DNA of 60,000 nucleotides. It comes from Hydractinia symbiolongicarpus. Taxonomy: Eukaryota; Cnidaria; Hydrozoa; Anthoathecata; Hydractiniidae. A program made the position numbers and the translations under genes. Below, in pieces: positions 19,951-29,346 of this stretch. The notes under the pieces were generated by a model. That model was not told the DNA's origin. It did no database searches and worked only from the letters and a program-made list of their open reading frames with translations. The DNA lies in NCBI RefSeq assembly GCF_029227915.1, contig NC_079880.1, positions 23,872,501-23,932,500 on the forward strand, read 5' to 3'. Position 1 is the stretch's first letter. The number at the start of each line of letters is the position of its first letter.

Positions 19951-21230
19951 ATGGCCGATAACCCGGGATATGATTTTACGGCCGAGAAAGACATAGATAA
20001 GCATGATGATAAAGAAGATAAAGAAGATACGCAACAGTCAACGCAACTCCCAGGAACACATCGACTTCCATCAACATAGAGACAGTAGCAGAGAAATGCG
20101 CGCAGGCAACTGCAGCTGGGGCTGGGGGAACTAAATTTGGAGGAAACCGTCGACGATCTTTATGATAAACTTAGCGAGCATTTAAATTTGACGTCAACCG
20201 ATAAGGGTAAAAAGCTTGTTTTTAGGAAAGTAACGCTGGGGGTAGAACCTGTAAGGAAATAGTGCTTACGACTAGTATAGGTAAATTTAAATCCATTAAG
20301 AGACGGACTTAGGACCTACGCGTCTGCCTTAGGTTTTGATAAATATCAAACACCTAATAAAGTTAGTAAAGCAGAGGCCCAGAAACTTCTGCAGAGGGAG
20401 GAGTATATTGAAATGGATTCACTGGATGGTATCAGAAATGCCGAGATTTTCGTGGACGAGTCAGAAAGACTTATTAAAGAAACTGCTGGGGGATATCAAA
20501 GGCCTTGACGAACGAGAAATAAATGGAATCCATCAGACATCGCAAACTATCCCCTGATAGTTTGCGATGTCTGATGGAGCGCCCTGGAGGTATTGCGGGC
20601 AAGGCAGATCCTATTTGAGGACAAGATTAGAACGGCAGGGATAGGTTGAAAATGCTTGAGGAACGAAAGGCCGGAAAATATGGTGGTCATTGGAATCTAG
20701 ACCTCCTCAATGAGGAAATAGAAAAGGTGAAGGATGACCTTGAAAAATGGAGTGACTTAAAGGAGACTGCCGAGGAATCGAAGAAAACACAAAGGCTACA
20801 GATTTATAGTCAGCTGAGTTCCATCAAGGATATACTGATGAAAATAGCTAAGGATGACATGTCCTTGCTCGAGAAGCTAAAAATACTCTCCAAGGAACAG
20901 GGTATAACCATAGCCAGTATAGTCTCTGCTATTGGGCTGTTGATAACCACTATCGTACTATCTGTTACGGGGGGAAGTGCTGCAGCAGGCGCTGCGGGAG
21001 GAACTGCAACGGATGGGGCCGTAAAAGGATTTGTACAAGAGGAACTCGAAAGACTTGGGAACTTCCTAAAATACCTAGCAGGTAAGGCGGGTGCCGCATT
21101 GTCTGCAGTCATCGGCACCATAGTCTCCTTCATTCTGAGGGCAGCAGCAGCAGTCGTTGGATATGCTGCACAACATCTGTATATGGCCATCGCATCAGTA
21201 GCCAGGCTTGACGTGCTATACGTTAAATAA
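19951..21230 (+). pseudogene. Conserved Polinton protein with coiled coil and hydrophobic C terminus
   Basis: The start is ATG 19951, divergent from the capsid gene. After about 42 codons the frame changes; VDDLYDKLSEHLNLT and KGKKLVFRKV (20150-20240) then mark a conserved N-terminal domain. Further pieces include RTYASALGFDKYQ and EMDSLDGIRNAEIFVDESERL (to 20480). A 22-bp fold-back sits at 20530-20577. From 20646 a 194-codon frame holds a coiled coil (EEIEKVKDDLEKWSDLKETAEE), EQGITIASIVSAIG with a membrane-type stretch, an Ala/Gly-rich linker and a second hydrophobic end. This C-terminal layout is common in Polintons. It might be a membrane-active or internal virion protein; no function is proven. 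Confidence 0.6.
20530..20577. repeat. Perfect 22-bp inverted repeat with 4-nt loop
   Basis: 20530-20551 and 20556-20577 are exact complements around the loop CCCT. The right arm reads GATAGTTTGCGATGTCTGAT plus GG. It lies inside the coding region of the conserved gene and coincides with a loss of its frame. It could be a fold-back duplication made during repair or replication. It is not followed by a U-tract. Confidence 0.95.
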
Positions 21231-21246
21231 ACCCTTATTTTTTTCG

Positions 21247-21601
21247 TAACCATATAAAAGCAATGATGATACCTACCCCTATGGTGATTAATGAGGCCTT
21301 GGTATCCTCTTGTGGATTTGGTTGTTCGGGTATGGGAGACGATGTTGTTGTTGTTGGGCCGGAAGGTAGTATGGTCTGTATAGTATGATCGGCAGTATGC
21401 ATAGGAGATGTAATAGGTCTTATATGCTGGGGTGGTGTGGTATGCCTTGGGGGTATAGGAGGCGTGTTATGCTTTGGGGGTAGGGTATGTATAGGAAGTG
21501 CGGCATGCTTGCAATAGGCTTGTTATTTAAGTCAAGTCGTATACCGATCATGGAACTTGCGGGAGCAATTAAAATGTTGTTGTTATACCCTACAACTTGG
21601 C
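21247..21601 (-). pseudogene. Pro/Thr-rich protein with C-terminal membrane helix, broken
   Basis: On the minus strand a frame runs with many Pro, Thr and His residues (HTLPPKHNTPPIPPRHTT, PSGPTTTTSSPIPEQPN). It ends in one membrane segment (ASLITIGVGIIIAFIWL) with a short basic tail and a stop near 21247. The upstream part (VSFDRNLRISQVVGYNNNIL, PASSMIGIRLDL) lies in another frame. This may be a spike- or fibre-like stalk protein anchored at its C terminus, by composition only. It could equally be the 3' half of the gene upstream at 21602-22509. Confidence 0.35.
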
Positions 21602-22509
21602 TTATACGCAGATTCCTATCGAAGGAAACATGTACACGTGATGCATTACGGCGAAGTTCACCGAAACCCAGGCATATTGCAATACCTTCTGGAACTCCGT
21701 AATGTCATGGTTTACATTCTCCTGACGTTCTACCATGGCCTCAAATTTCTGTACTAGAATTTGCCTTGCCGTATAATTATCGGCATTGGAGCCAATCATG
21801 GATGCTTTGGCCCCCGCCTGAGACCCCAGTAACAGGACCACATAAACGCTGATACTCTCGGTTAGCTTGGTCAGACCTTCAGAGGTCAAACCCTGACTTG
21901 TAGGCATGATAAACTTGGCCCAGTCGCCATCGACCTGGAGCCAGTATCTACCATCTGTCAATTATGACATGACAGCCTTGAATTTGTAGAGGCTGAGGTA
22001 TTCTCTACATACCTGGGCGTATCCGGAGCTCGAGTATGGGTTTTGTACTGCGAGAAGCCATCGTCATATGGCATAGGGACCTTCATCTTTGCTAAAATAC
22101 GACGCATGTGGTAATAGACATAGAATTTGAAGATAGAGTTGATGAGGGGTACGGAGCCTGTCATGTGTTTGGCACATATGCCTAATGCCGTCGTTGCGCA
22201 ATGGGTGGCGAAATTAACCTGGATATTCCAGTAGTTCAAAGGTTGCCCTTTCCAATTCACATCAACAGGGTCATTAAGGTAGGTAGTTGGGACCTTGATG
22301 GCGTACTTGGTAAACTCCGGGAATGCCACAGAAATATGGGAGTCTGTACTTACGTACAGGTCCTGATGCTCCAAATTTGTAACGCCAAGTTGCCATTCAC
22401 TCCTGTTATTTTTATACTTTGCAGAGTGGTTGTATTGGTAGATCTTCATTTCTTTAAAACAAAAGGAGATGAAACAATTGTACATCACCGACATAGATAA
22501 ACCTACCAT
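21602..22509 (-). pseudogene. Conserved Polinton protein, split by a stop/frameshift
   Basis: This has two frames. The first (22509-21958) holds EWQLGVTNLEHQDLYVSTDS, NYWNIQVNFATHCATTALGI and FKFYVYYHMRRILAKMKVPMPYDDGF. The second (21961-21602) continues with DGRYWLQVDGDWAKF and GLTKLTESISVYVVLLLGSQAGAKASMIG. Together they match, from memory, a protein found in many animal Polintons with a Y-x-R-R-I-L...P-x-P stretch and a later ESI..Y..LLLGSQA stretch. Its role is unproven. The start near 22509 may be late or early, because the first 30 residues look unlike the rest. Confidence 0.5.
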
Positions 22510-22576
22510 ATTCGAAGACTAGCTATGACAGGACACCTATATTGCACTGAAATCTATCAGTATCAGACCCGGATGA

Positions 22577-23139
22577 TTGAACTTATATAGCAACAGCATT
22601 ATCACTATATGGAAAGTAGGACCTGACCAGAGGGTGACTCGAATTGAGATTATGAATGGCCTGTATATGATCGAGGATATCGCGGCTATTGTCAACAGCC
22701 AGGCAGAAGATAAGATCAAACTGCTTGTATTGAAAAATGCATATTGTAGACTACGTGTCAGTGATGGATTTACGGTGATGATTCATCGACCATTGCAAAA
22801 GATCCTAGGTCTACCTTACGACCCTGCAAAAAAATATTGCACAAAGGGTGGTTATGATACCATATATAGAACCGATTATACCAAAAATTAAGACTTATTT
22901 GTCCACAATTAGATGAAGACGACTGCCTTTTGGATGGCAAAAAATCGAAGGTTCTGGCCTTGCTTCATCCCAAGGAATTGAATCCTTGGGAGGATATGTT
23001 AACCTGGATCTTTGATACCCCTGTATACCTTCCACTAAAGGGATCCACTGATCGTCTTGAGTTCATGCTGACAGATGTCTACCATCACGAGAAGAACGTC
23101 ACGTTTTTTGACATCAATATGCATTTGCTGATAGAATAA
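22577..23139 (+). pseudogene. Conserved Polinton protein, candidate minor structural protein
   Basis: Two frames, 22577-22891 and 22930-23139, join across a stop at 22889. Visible parts: NGLYMIEDIAAIVNSQ, a central region with HRPLQKILGLPYDP, then DTPVYLPLKGSTDRLEFMLTD and TFFDINMHLLIE at the C terminus. The layout (G-x-Y-x-I-x-D-I near the front, P-Y-x-P-L-x...I near the back, a short final strand) resembles an uncharacterised protein common in cnidarian Polintons. Strand-rich character would fit a jelly-roll minor capsid protein, but this is inference. No clear ATG marks the start. Confidence 0.4.
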
Positions 23140-23141
23140 AG

Positions 23142-23300
23142 ATGGATTTCAGTAAACTTTATCCGAGTTTGCCGACGAGTGGCCTTGGGGTTAAGAGGAA
23201 GAAGCATGAAGGTATCAGGCTGCTCGCGGAGGCGAAATTGAATTCTATTATCGATCTTATTTCAAAGACAGTGCAGAATGGTGTGATTTTGAGCCTTTAA
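23142..23300 (+). CDS. 52-codon small Polinton protein
   Basis: ATG 23142 lies 3 nt after the stop of the previous gene on the same strand, and the stop TAA is at 23298. It reads MDFSKLYPSLPTSG with a basic patch (VKRKKHEG) and an amphipathic helix (LAEAKLNSIIDLISKTV). The tight spacing suggests co-transcription. Function unknown; it may be truncated at its C terminus. Confidence 0.4.
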   Translation: MDFSKLYPSLPTSGLGVKRKKHEGIRLLAEAKLNSIIDLISKTVQNGVILSL

Positions 23301-23309
23301 AATATATGG

Positions 23310-23860
23310 TTTTTCTAGTCCTCGCTTAGTAACCACTCCTTTTTAAAGTCTTTATGCGGACATTCTGTGATATGTACGTGGGGGTAGTGATTTTTACCCG
23401 ATGAAATAGCTAGAATTGCACTGACCTGGCAGGGCTCATCATAGGGTATCGGCATACCCTGGAATTTGGTCGTGATCACGTCCTTGTATTATTGGAGTTT
23501 AGCATTCACATAACGGTCCTTTTTTACAGGCTCTGTCATCAGTTGCTCGGAAATCAACTCCTCAATTTTTTGCCATAACCGGCGGTACTTCTCAACCTAA
23601 TTGAAGTATTCTTCAAAATCGAAGCTCATTTCTGGTACTGCATTAGCGTTGTACCGTGTTACCCCATGTACAGACCAGGTTTTCGGTGTTTTCACCCTCA
23701 GGGAAACCACGTGATCTTGTGTATGGTATCCCACGACATATCGTTTGTCCTTACCTCCATTGGCAGGCCTGGCTTCTGAAACTGTCAAATTTTGGATTGA
23801 CGAGCTCGTTTTCAAATTGTAGCATCTTCTTTATTTTATATTTCGAACGATCTCAGAGAA
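23310..23860 (-). pseudogene. Conserved cnidarian Polinton protein of unknown role, with stops
   Basis: The 72-codon frame (23815-23597) includes DKRYVVGYHTQDHVVSLRV and KTPKTWSVHGVTRYNANAVP. After a stop it continues in the same direction with WQKIEELISEQL, YKDVITTKFQGMPIPYDEPC and GKNHYPHVHITEC to about 23325. Upstream (about 23860-23800) a short N-terminal piece (MLQFENEL) is in another frame. The protein resembles an abundant but unnamed cnidarian Polinton product with a conserved P-Y-D..C..A..K-I..H-P-x-V-x-x-x-E-C tail. A nucleic-acid-binding role is possible but unshown. Confidence 0.45.
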
Positions 23861-23892
23861 TTGCATGTCATCGTACATACGCAGCCACCTCC

Positions 23893-24022
23893 GTTTTATG
23901 TGATACATTCATGATAGCAGTACCAGCATAACATTTTACCACTTACCACGAACCTCCGACAACAGGTACATTTGTCATATGCATCGAGTACCCTTTCACA
24001 GTCGTCACAATGCTCATTTATT
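23893..24022 (-). other. Cys-rich zinc-ribbon-like frame
   Basis: A short minus frame reads EHCDDCERVLDAYDKCTCC then CWYCYHEC. The Cys spacing (C-x2-C, C-x-C-C, C-x2-C-x3-C) is that of a small zinc-binding protein. No ATG precedes it in frame. It ends at a stop near 23900. A 37-codon frame upstream (about 24120-24023) has one hydrophobic segment (LWLLLVTLSCV) and a charged helix (NKRRLKDLEARLDIL). Both are probably remains of small Polinton genes. Confidence 0.35.
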
Positions 24023-24074
24023 TATTAGGATGTCAAGGCGAGCCTCCAAATCCTTAAGCCTGCGTTTATTAGAC

Positions 24075-24490
24075 CCCTCCTCCTGTACGCATGATAGGGT
24101 TACAAGTAGTAGCCATAGATCATCAACAGCTTATCGCTAATGTCGGACCTGCAGTTGCAGGAGTAGACGAGCACTTCCACGTTTGAGTTTTGGAGTGCCA
24201 GAGGTAGCTCTCTTGCAAATGATATGTGTCCCGAGTGTCGTAGAGGTCGTAGTCTCGTCCCTTGTGGGAGAACTTGGTCTTGACATGATAAATAGTATTA
24301 CCCCTAATCCGTTCCTCTTCGTACAAATCCACCAAAATGCCAGGTACCACGACTCTAGCTTTTGCCCTTTATATTTTGCTTTAAGCACCTCCACGTCTCG
24401 CCTGGGAATATGTCCCGTGGAGGCCAGTATTGCGCCGGCATAGGTAGACTTTCCATTGTCCACTGCACCAAATAACGAAAAACTAGTCAT
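24075..24490 (-). pseudogene. Translation-factor-type (EF-Tu/EF-1A-like) GTPase relic
   Basis: The start is ATG 24490, shortly inside the right TIR. Residues 8-16 are GAVDNGKST, the G1 P-loop of the G-x-V-D-x-G-K-S-T type used by translation GTPases, followed by AGAILASTGHI. After a frameshift near 24365 the second frame reads VDLYEEERIRGNTI, the switch I/G2 block (E-R-x-R-G-x-T-I). It then gives GRDYDLYDT. After another shift near 24237 the third frame gives SGHISFARELPLALQNSNVEVLVYS, so D-T-[x]-G-H of G3 is split. A stop comes near 24078. The G4 N-K-x-D and G5 motifs and domains II/III are absent. It might have been a decoy or a mimic of a host factor, but no role is shown. The first 134 bp are inside the TIR. 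Confidence 0.65.
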
Positions 24491-24891
24491 TTTATTTCTT
24501 GCATATACTCACTCCCGAAGAACAACCCAATTGGACATTGTACTGATGTACGCGCATGCGTTGATTTTTGATATCATTAGGGAAATTCCCCTGCGCTAGA
24601 GTTTTGGACTCATTTGCTGCATTTTATGACGTCATTACTTAGTGGGGACTTTACCCTGCAAGGCATGGCTAGGCATGGCATGGTAAGGAATTTCTCCACT
24701 TACTCTTGGATGATCGGAGATTTCTTGTGATGTTTTGTGGGCGTGCGCGTGCGCCTGCGCCAGAAGTAACATATCTCTACTGTGACTTGCGGTGGCTATT
24801 AGGGGACTGTCGTTGACTTTACTGGGGGTTGTTGTGACGTCACTGTATTGTGCGAACGCGACTGCGCCAGAAGGAACATTTTCCTATCTCT
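24357..24891 (-). repeat. Right terminal inverted repeat of Polinton copy 2
   Basis: It is the complement of 13124-13686, ending CCTATCTCT at 24891 and followed by ACAAT. It contains the TGACGTCA palindrome (near 24628) and GC-rich GCGCGTGCGCCTGCGCC stretches. Its inner 134 bp encode the start of the GTPase-like protein. This copy keeps GKST where the left copy has AKST. Confidence 0.9.
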
Positions 24892-24896
24892 ACAAT

Positions 24897-25225
24897 TATG
24901 CAGCATAACATGGAAGAAGAAAGAATCATTTATTACTTATACGCTTCAACTTTTTGTGATAGGCATGGATCAATCAGCTACAAATGTAACATTATGGGAA
25001 TATTTATCAACTTGGTATAAGCTGAAAAATCCTGAACTGATTTTAAGAAAAATCTGTTATTGTCCCACGATTTTATTCTCTATGGAATGGCTGGTAAAAT
25101 TAAGAGAAAAAACAGTTTTACTGGCGTCATTTTTTAGGATACGCACACGCACACATTGATGTTGTCATTCTTATTCTGCATATAAATATCCATCATGTTT
25201 CTCTAACAGTTATTATTGTGACTTG
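24897..25225 (+). pseudogene. MFS transporter copy, 5' part after the Polinton
   Basis: From TATGCAGC the frame gives SITWKKKESFITYTLQLFVIGMDQ, matching residues 6-31 of the intact gene at 27417-28721. The match goes on to CPTILFSM, with a small frame problem near EL..LRKI. An internal deletion then joins it to VLLASFF and HIDVVILILHINIHHVS (to about 25215), equal to residues near 150-190 of the intact protein. TM3-TM5 and everything after TM6 are missing. The two copies lie in opposite orientations about 2 kb apart. Decay agrees with loss of function after the Polinton landed at codon 4. Confidence 0.75.
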
Positions 25226-25271
25226 AATAATAAAAATTGGTTACTTCAAATTGCTATAAAAACTGTTTTAA

Positions 25272-25961
25272 CCCTATTCGGTCCGGGGGGGGGCGGATTC
25301 CGCCCCCCCTGACGGTTTTTTTTTAATAACTCCTGATTGCTTTGTTATATGGCTATGATACTTCCTGAGTTTCAACATTTATCTATTAGACACCTGCATG
25401 CTAATTTTTTAGGTCCCATACTTTTCAGAGGCTTTGATATTGGCCATTACTCGAAACTACCCCTAAAAATCTCCATGAAATCCTTATAATGGGGAAAATA
25501 TAATAACTCCTGTTAGGATTATCCTTAGAACTTAAAACTTGCAACATAACTTTGGTTTATCAAGAAGAATCATTTTGAATATTTTGAACACGTGACTAAT
25601 CCGATTTCCCGATTTTGTCGGATTTTACCCGAAAATCGGAAAAAAGCGGATTTTCGGGCAATTTTTGGCAATTTTTCATCCAATCCATGTAAAAACCGGA
25701 AAATATGTTAAATAACTTTTATTTAGCTTTCTGAAACTTTAAACAGAATGTAAAAATTCGCTCTAGAACAAAAGTAATTACATTTTAAGCAGATAATTTT
25801 TTGGCGCCATTTTGTTCCTTTTATGACGTACTATAAGTGTGCCAAGTTTGATTCAATTTGAACAACCCTATGAAAAGTTATTGAGGGGGGGCGGAATCCG
25901 CCCCCCCCCCCCCCCCCCCCCCCGGTCATAGTATGTTCGAAAAACCCCGGACCGAATAGGG
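25272..25961. mobile_element. piggyBac-type non-autonomous element (MITE)
   Basis: It is bounded by TTAA on both sides (25268-25271 and 25962-25965). The ends are CCCTATTCGGTCCGGGG and its complement, so they read TTAA-CCC...GGG-TTAA, the piggyBac signature. Just inside each end is a G- or C-rich block with an inner near-palindrome (GGCGGATTCCGCC on the left, GGCGGAATCCGCC on the right). The interior has no open frame. A run of 23 C lies at 25901-25923. Confidence 0.85.
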
Positions 25962-25965
25962 TTAA

Positions 25966-27416
25966 AGAAAAATCGAGCATAAAAGGAGTTGTGTTTAGAG
26001 CCAAGAAAATCCAAGGTTTGTCTGTAGATTTTGGTTATAACCACCATTTTTTAATTACGTAGGATTGTTTTATCACATGTTATTCTAATTACGCGGGCGC
26101 GGGTGCTGTCATGGTTACTGTATACTTCATTAGAATCGCAATTACTCCTTAATCCTGTAACTTCGCATGACGATGTTAATAAATGTTCTACGGTTCTTCT
26201 GTTCTTCTTGTTCTTCTCTTTTGTCGCTGTTTTTACTGCCGAAACTAGTGAAGAACGGAAGGGTACCAGTCTAGTTTAGTGATACTTAAATTATAAGTTT
26301 CAAGTGTTGATAACAGAACTACCCTGCTGAACAAGGAACAAACACCTATTATTTCCACAAAGAAATGGTTTTACAATATTTTTTTATATTCAGTGGGTTT
26401 CGCCATTATCTAGTTACAACGGTCGTTTGGTAATTTTTTAGTGCTCTGAAATTTTAGCCAGATTTGTATTTGTTTACAAGGAGTACCAACCGGCTAAAAT
26501 TCGTGTTAAAACAGGAAATAAATCAAAAATAATTGTTTTATAATTGATTTTTATGTTTTATTTTTTTAAAAAAGATGTTTTTACAAACTTGGACGCATTT
26601 TTTTATTTTCATAATTTTTTTTTCGTCTTCTGACGTACCATTAGCAAATTATTAATTTTTAATTAATAATTAAGCGCTTTTTCTGTACAATTGGAGAACT
26701 AAGGCAAAGGAAAGAAAGTGAATAAATCAGTAATATACCGTAGAACATCCTGCCGTAAGGAATGTTTATTTAAGAATATGTGGGGATGGAGTCCCACTGC
26801 TTTGAGCGATGGTAAGCCGTTGTTAAGTGCTTTTTAATACAGGTCGTTGTAAAGAAATACCCGTTTAACAAGAAGAAATTGTGTTTCGTTTGTTCAGGCT
26901 TTACATGCAACCTGATTTTTGTCCACTTTTTCTATACATCATTCTTTTATAGTAAACTGAAATTGATATATTTAAGGAGTGGAATACTTAAGAACAAGAA
27001 GTATTAATCTTTCCCATAATGATATGAAGACTAAACAAACAAACCGAAATAATATCTTCAACATCAAAAAGAAGTAAACTTAAGGCGGAATTTAAATTAG
27101 AAATTAGTGACTTGTAGTGAAAAGTGAAAACATAAAAAAATATTTATGTGTAATCCTTTCTTTGTCAATAAACATTAAGGACAATCTGCAAAATGTTGTC
27201 CGACGTTAAAAACCATTTAATGAGTGACTATACAATCATGCTGAAGCTGTTACAGAGGAGATCGCAACTTTATTATTTTTTGTGAAATATAAAACATTTT
27301 TAGAAGATCAATAGATTATTTATCGAATGGAAAGAAATTATAACATTGAAAACCTTTGATAAACAAACTTTCGGCTTCTTTCCCCGCTGAAATTTTTAGT
27401 TCCTAATGTCTGTGGT
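25966..27416. other. AT-rich intergenic region, no gene seen
   Basis: No coding frame of note. A 12-bp ATGTTCTACGGT at about 26182 and its complement at about 26737 enclose 550 bp, too short a match to call an element. It ends beside the 3' end of the MFS gene. Confidence 0.4.
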
Positions 27417-28721
27417 TTATATCAAGACTTTGGGGTTTACAAACGATTTTCTTCTTGCAATCAAAATAACCATTACGATCATAGAAAACAATGTCAAACC
27501 AATGATGTATGTATAGAAATATTGGACGAGATAACCACATACTAAACATCCAGCTACAATGCCAATATGGGATATGTTAATTCTTATACTTTCAACAAAA
27601 GCTTGATGTATCGAAGCTACCATTGCTGGTGCAACAATAACTAAAAAAATTTGCTCTCCCATTTCTGCTACAGTTACACATACAGCCAGAAAAATTGTAA
27701 GCATTACCATAACAAAAATGTTCATAAGCTGTCCTTTTATCAATATGGTTTGGAAGCATCCTGCTAGAATATCAAATACAACACTAAGTAAGCCACAAAT
27801 ATAAACGACTTTGAAATTTAACTTCGTCGATGTAAGTGACACAATAATTCCGAAAATTATGACGCTGTATGCAAAGTAGAAAATCGTATTGAAATAATAA
27901 GGGAACGATAACAGCGTGATAATGACTGGAAAACTTCGAGAAAAAACCTCTTGACAAAAAGTAGACACAATCGTGAAAAGCATTATGAACATCATGTCAA
28001 ATGTTATAACAACTTTTTTGAGTACAAATGAGAAGGATTCTTTTTTATAACTTCGATTTCTGTTCTCTTTCTCCCCAGTCTCTTCTTTTAAGTCATATTC
28101 TTTGGATAGGTCGCTCGCTAGAAAGAGAATACCTGTTTGTGACACAATAATTAGAAATAGGGAGATGATACCAGAAACATTATGTATAGTTATATGCAGA
28201 CTAAAAACGACAACATCAATATGTTGGAAAAAATGAACAACGATCGGACCAAGTCCGTATCCTAGAAAAAATGACGCCATTAAAACTGGTATTTTTCTCT
28301 TCATTTCATCGGGCGGATACGATCTAGCTACTTCTGCACGGGCTACCAGTCTTGTAACTGAAATATATCCAATGAAAAATCGTCCCACTGCGGCAAAGAT
28401 AGGTGAAATAGGAATCACGTACATGAAACATCCAAATATACCAAGAAAATTGCACATTAATATGATTAATGTTATTCGTCTTGTTCTGTCGGCAAACCTT
28501 GCGATAACCATAGAGAATAAGATCGTGGGAAAGTAATATAGGGCGTTGATTATTCCGAAAAGCAATTCAGGATTTTCCAGATTATACCAAGTTGATAAAT
28601 ACTCCCATAATGTTACATTTGTAGCTGATTGATCCATGCCTATCGCAAAAAGTTGAAGCGTATAAGCAATAAATGTATACTTTCTTTTTCCCTCCCATGT
28701 TATACTGTAATCTCTGGTCAT
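27417..28721 (-). CDS. Major facilitator transporter, MFSD8 (CLN7)-like
   Basis: This is a complete single-exon frame of 434 codons, the best-preserved host-type gene in the window. Twelve membrane helices can be traced. They include TLQLFAIGM (TM1), LLFGIINALYYFPTILFSM (TM2), the motif-A-like loop ARFADRTRRI (residues about 74-83), AAVGRFFIGY (TM4) and a charged central loop (KEYDLKEETGEKENRNRSYKK, about 210-230) between the two halves. Layout and the G-R-F-F-I-G and A-R-S-Y-x-x-x-E stretches resemble MFSD8-type lysosomal transporters, so a lysosomal or endosomal place is likely. The substrate cannot be told. The second, dead copy is at 13114-13123 plus 24897-25225. Confidence 0.75.
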   Translation of the reverse strand: MTRDYSITWEGKRKYTFIAYTLQLFAIGMDQSATNVTLWEYLSTWYNLENPELLFGIINALYYFPTILFSMVIARFADRTRRITLIILMCNFLGIFGCFMYVIPISPIFAAVGRFFIGYISVTRLVARAEVARSYPPDEMKRKIPVLMASFFLGYGLGPIVVHFFQHIDVVVFSLHITIHNVSGIISLFLIIVSQTGILFLASDLSKEYDLKEETGEKENRNRSYKKESFSFVLKKVVITFDMMFIMLFTIVSTFCQEVFSRSFPVIITLLSFPYYFNTIFYFAYSVIIFGIIVSLTSTKLNFKVVYICGLLSVVFDILAGCFQTILIKGQLMNIFVMVMLTIFLAVCVTVAEMGEQIFLVIVAPAMVASIHQAFVESIRINISHIGIVAGCLVCGYLVQYFYTYIIGLTLFSMIVMVILIARRKSFVNPKVLI

Positions 28722-29079
28722 TGCACAGCCTTTGTTTTTGGTGTTCTTGTTGCTACAAGAGGTAGTCTTTTGAGAACCGATACAATAAATAAAAACAAAT
28801 TAAAAAATTGTCCACGATTGATTATTGTATTCAACTAGTAATCCGTATTAAAAGTTAAAAAGAAAAGAGTTAATTAAAACTATTAAATATAATTACTATA
28901 ATTAACTCCTGTAAAAAATATTTGAAAAAAATGTTATTTTGATAAGACAATACATAAATATGTCAGAATAAAACTTTTACAGTCGTTAAAAACCTTATTT
29001 ATACCTTAATCGGGTCTGTAAACATCTTCAATTTTAAATAAATTTGCAAGGTCGCGAATAAATAAGCATACGTCACATC

Positions 29080-29346
29080 GTGCAGAAAGTCCGTGAGCTC
29101 AGCAGCACACCTTCTAAAAGTTACTTACTGTTGACATTGTTCGTTGATAAGACGTCTTGTAACAATGACGAAGATTATAACTTTGAAAACATAGAATCGG
29201 ATAATTCTCTTCATGAAAAAGACTTTACAAGGCTACAGCCACACGACTTCGAACCTCTTGTATCTCACAAGGGAGACATTAAAAATGATGTGACGAGGTG
29301 TCTTTTACTGACTCAAACGTTCTTAGCGAAATATTTTCTTTTTTAA
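29080..29346 (+). pseudogene. Possible fragment of a P2X7R-tail-like transposon protein
   Basis: An 88-codon frame has an acidic middle and the stretch DFTRLQPHDFEPLVSHKGD. This resembles the region that precedes a Cys-rich domain in many cnidarian transposon or P2X7-tail-like proteins. The Cys-rich domain itself does not follow; the frame ends in AT-rich sequence. No splice site is convincing. It may be a lone exon or a dead piece. Confidence 0.25.

Larger units (their letters stand above)
13124..24891. mobile_element. Polinton/Maverick, copy 2, both ends present
   Basis: This is an 11.8 kb element that starts AGAGATAGG and ends CCTATCTCT. It is flanked by ACAAT on both sides (13119-13123 and 24892-24896). 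Polintons usually duplicate 6 bp; only 5 match exactly here. Terminal inverted repeats run 13124-13686 and 24357-24891. It holds a packaging ATPase, an integrase, the start of a capsid protein, several conserved Polinton genes, two HNH genes, an MSV199-like gene and a GTPase relic. Only the C-terminal end of polB remains, fused to TIR sequence, and no adenovirus-type protease was found. Every large gene carries stops or frameshifts. It is smaller than the usual 15-20 kb, which the polB and capsid deletions would explain. Confidence 0.9.

Noticed and set aside
20810-21253. 147-codon minus frame rich in Ala and Ser
   Set aside because: Antisense of the conserved coiled-coil/hydrophobic gene (plus strand); the Ala/Gly-rich codons make both strands open.
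24183-24443. 86-codon plus frame in the right TIR
   Set aside because: It overlaps the GTPase-like gene in antisense and shows no motif.
26182-26748. 12-bp inverted repeat ATGTTCTACGGT around 550 bp
   Set aside because: Too short to separate from chance in AT-rich DNA, and no target duplication is seen.
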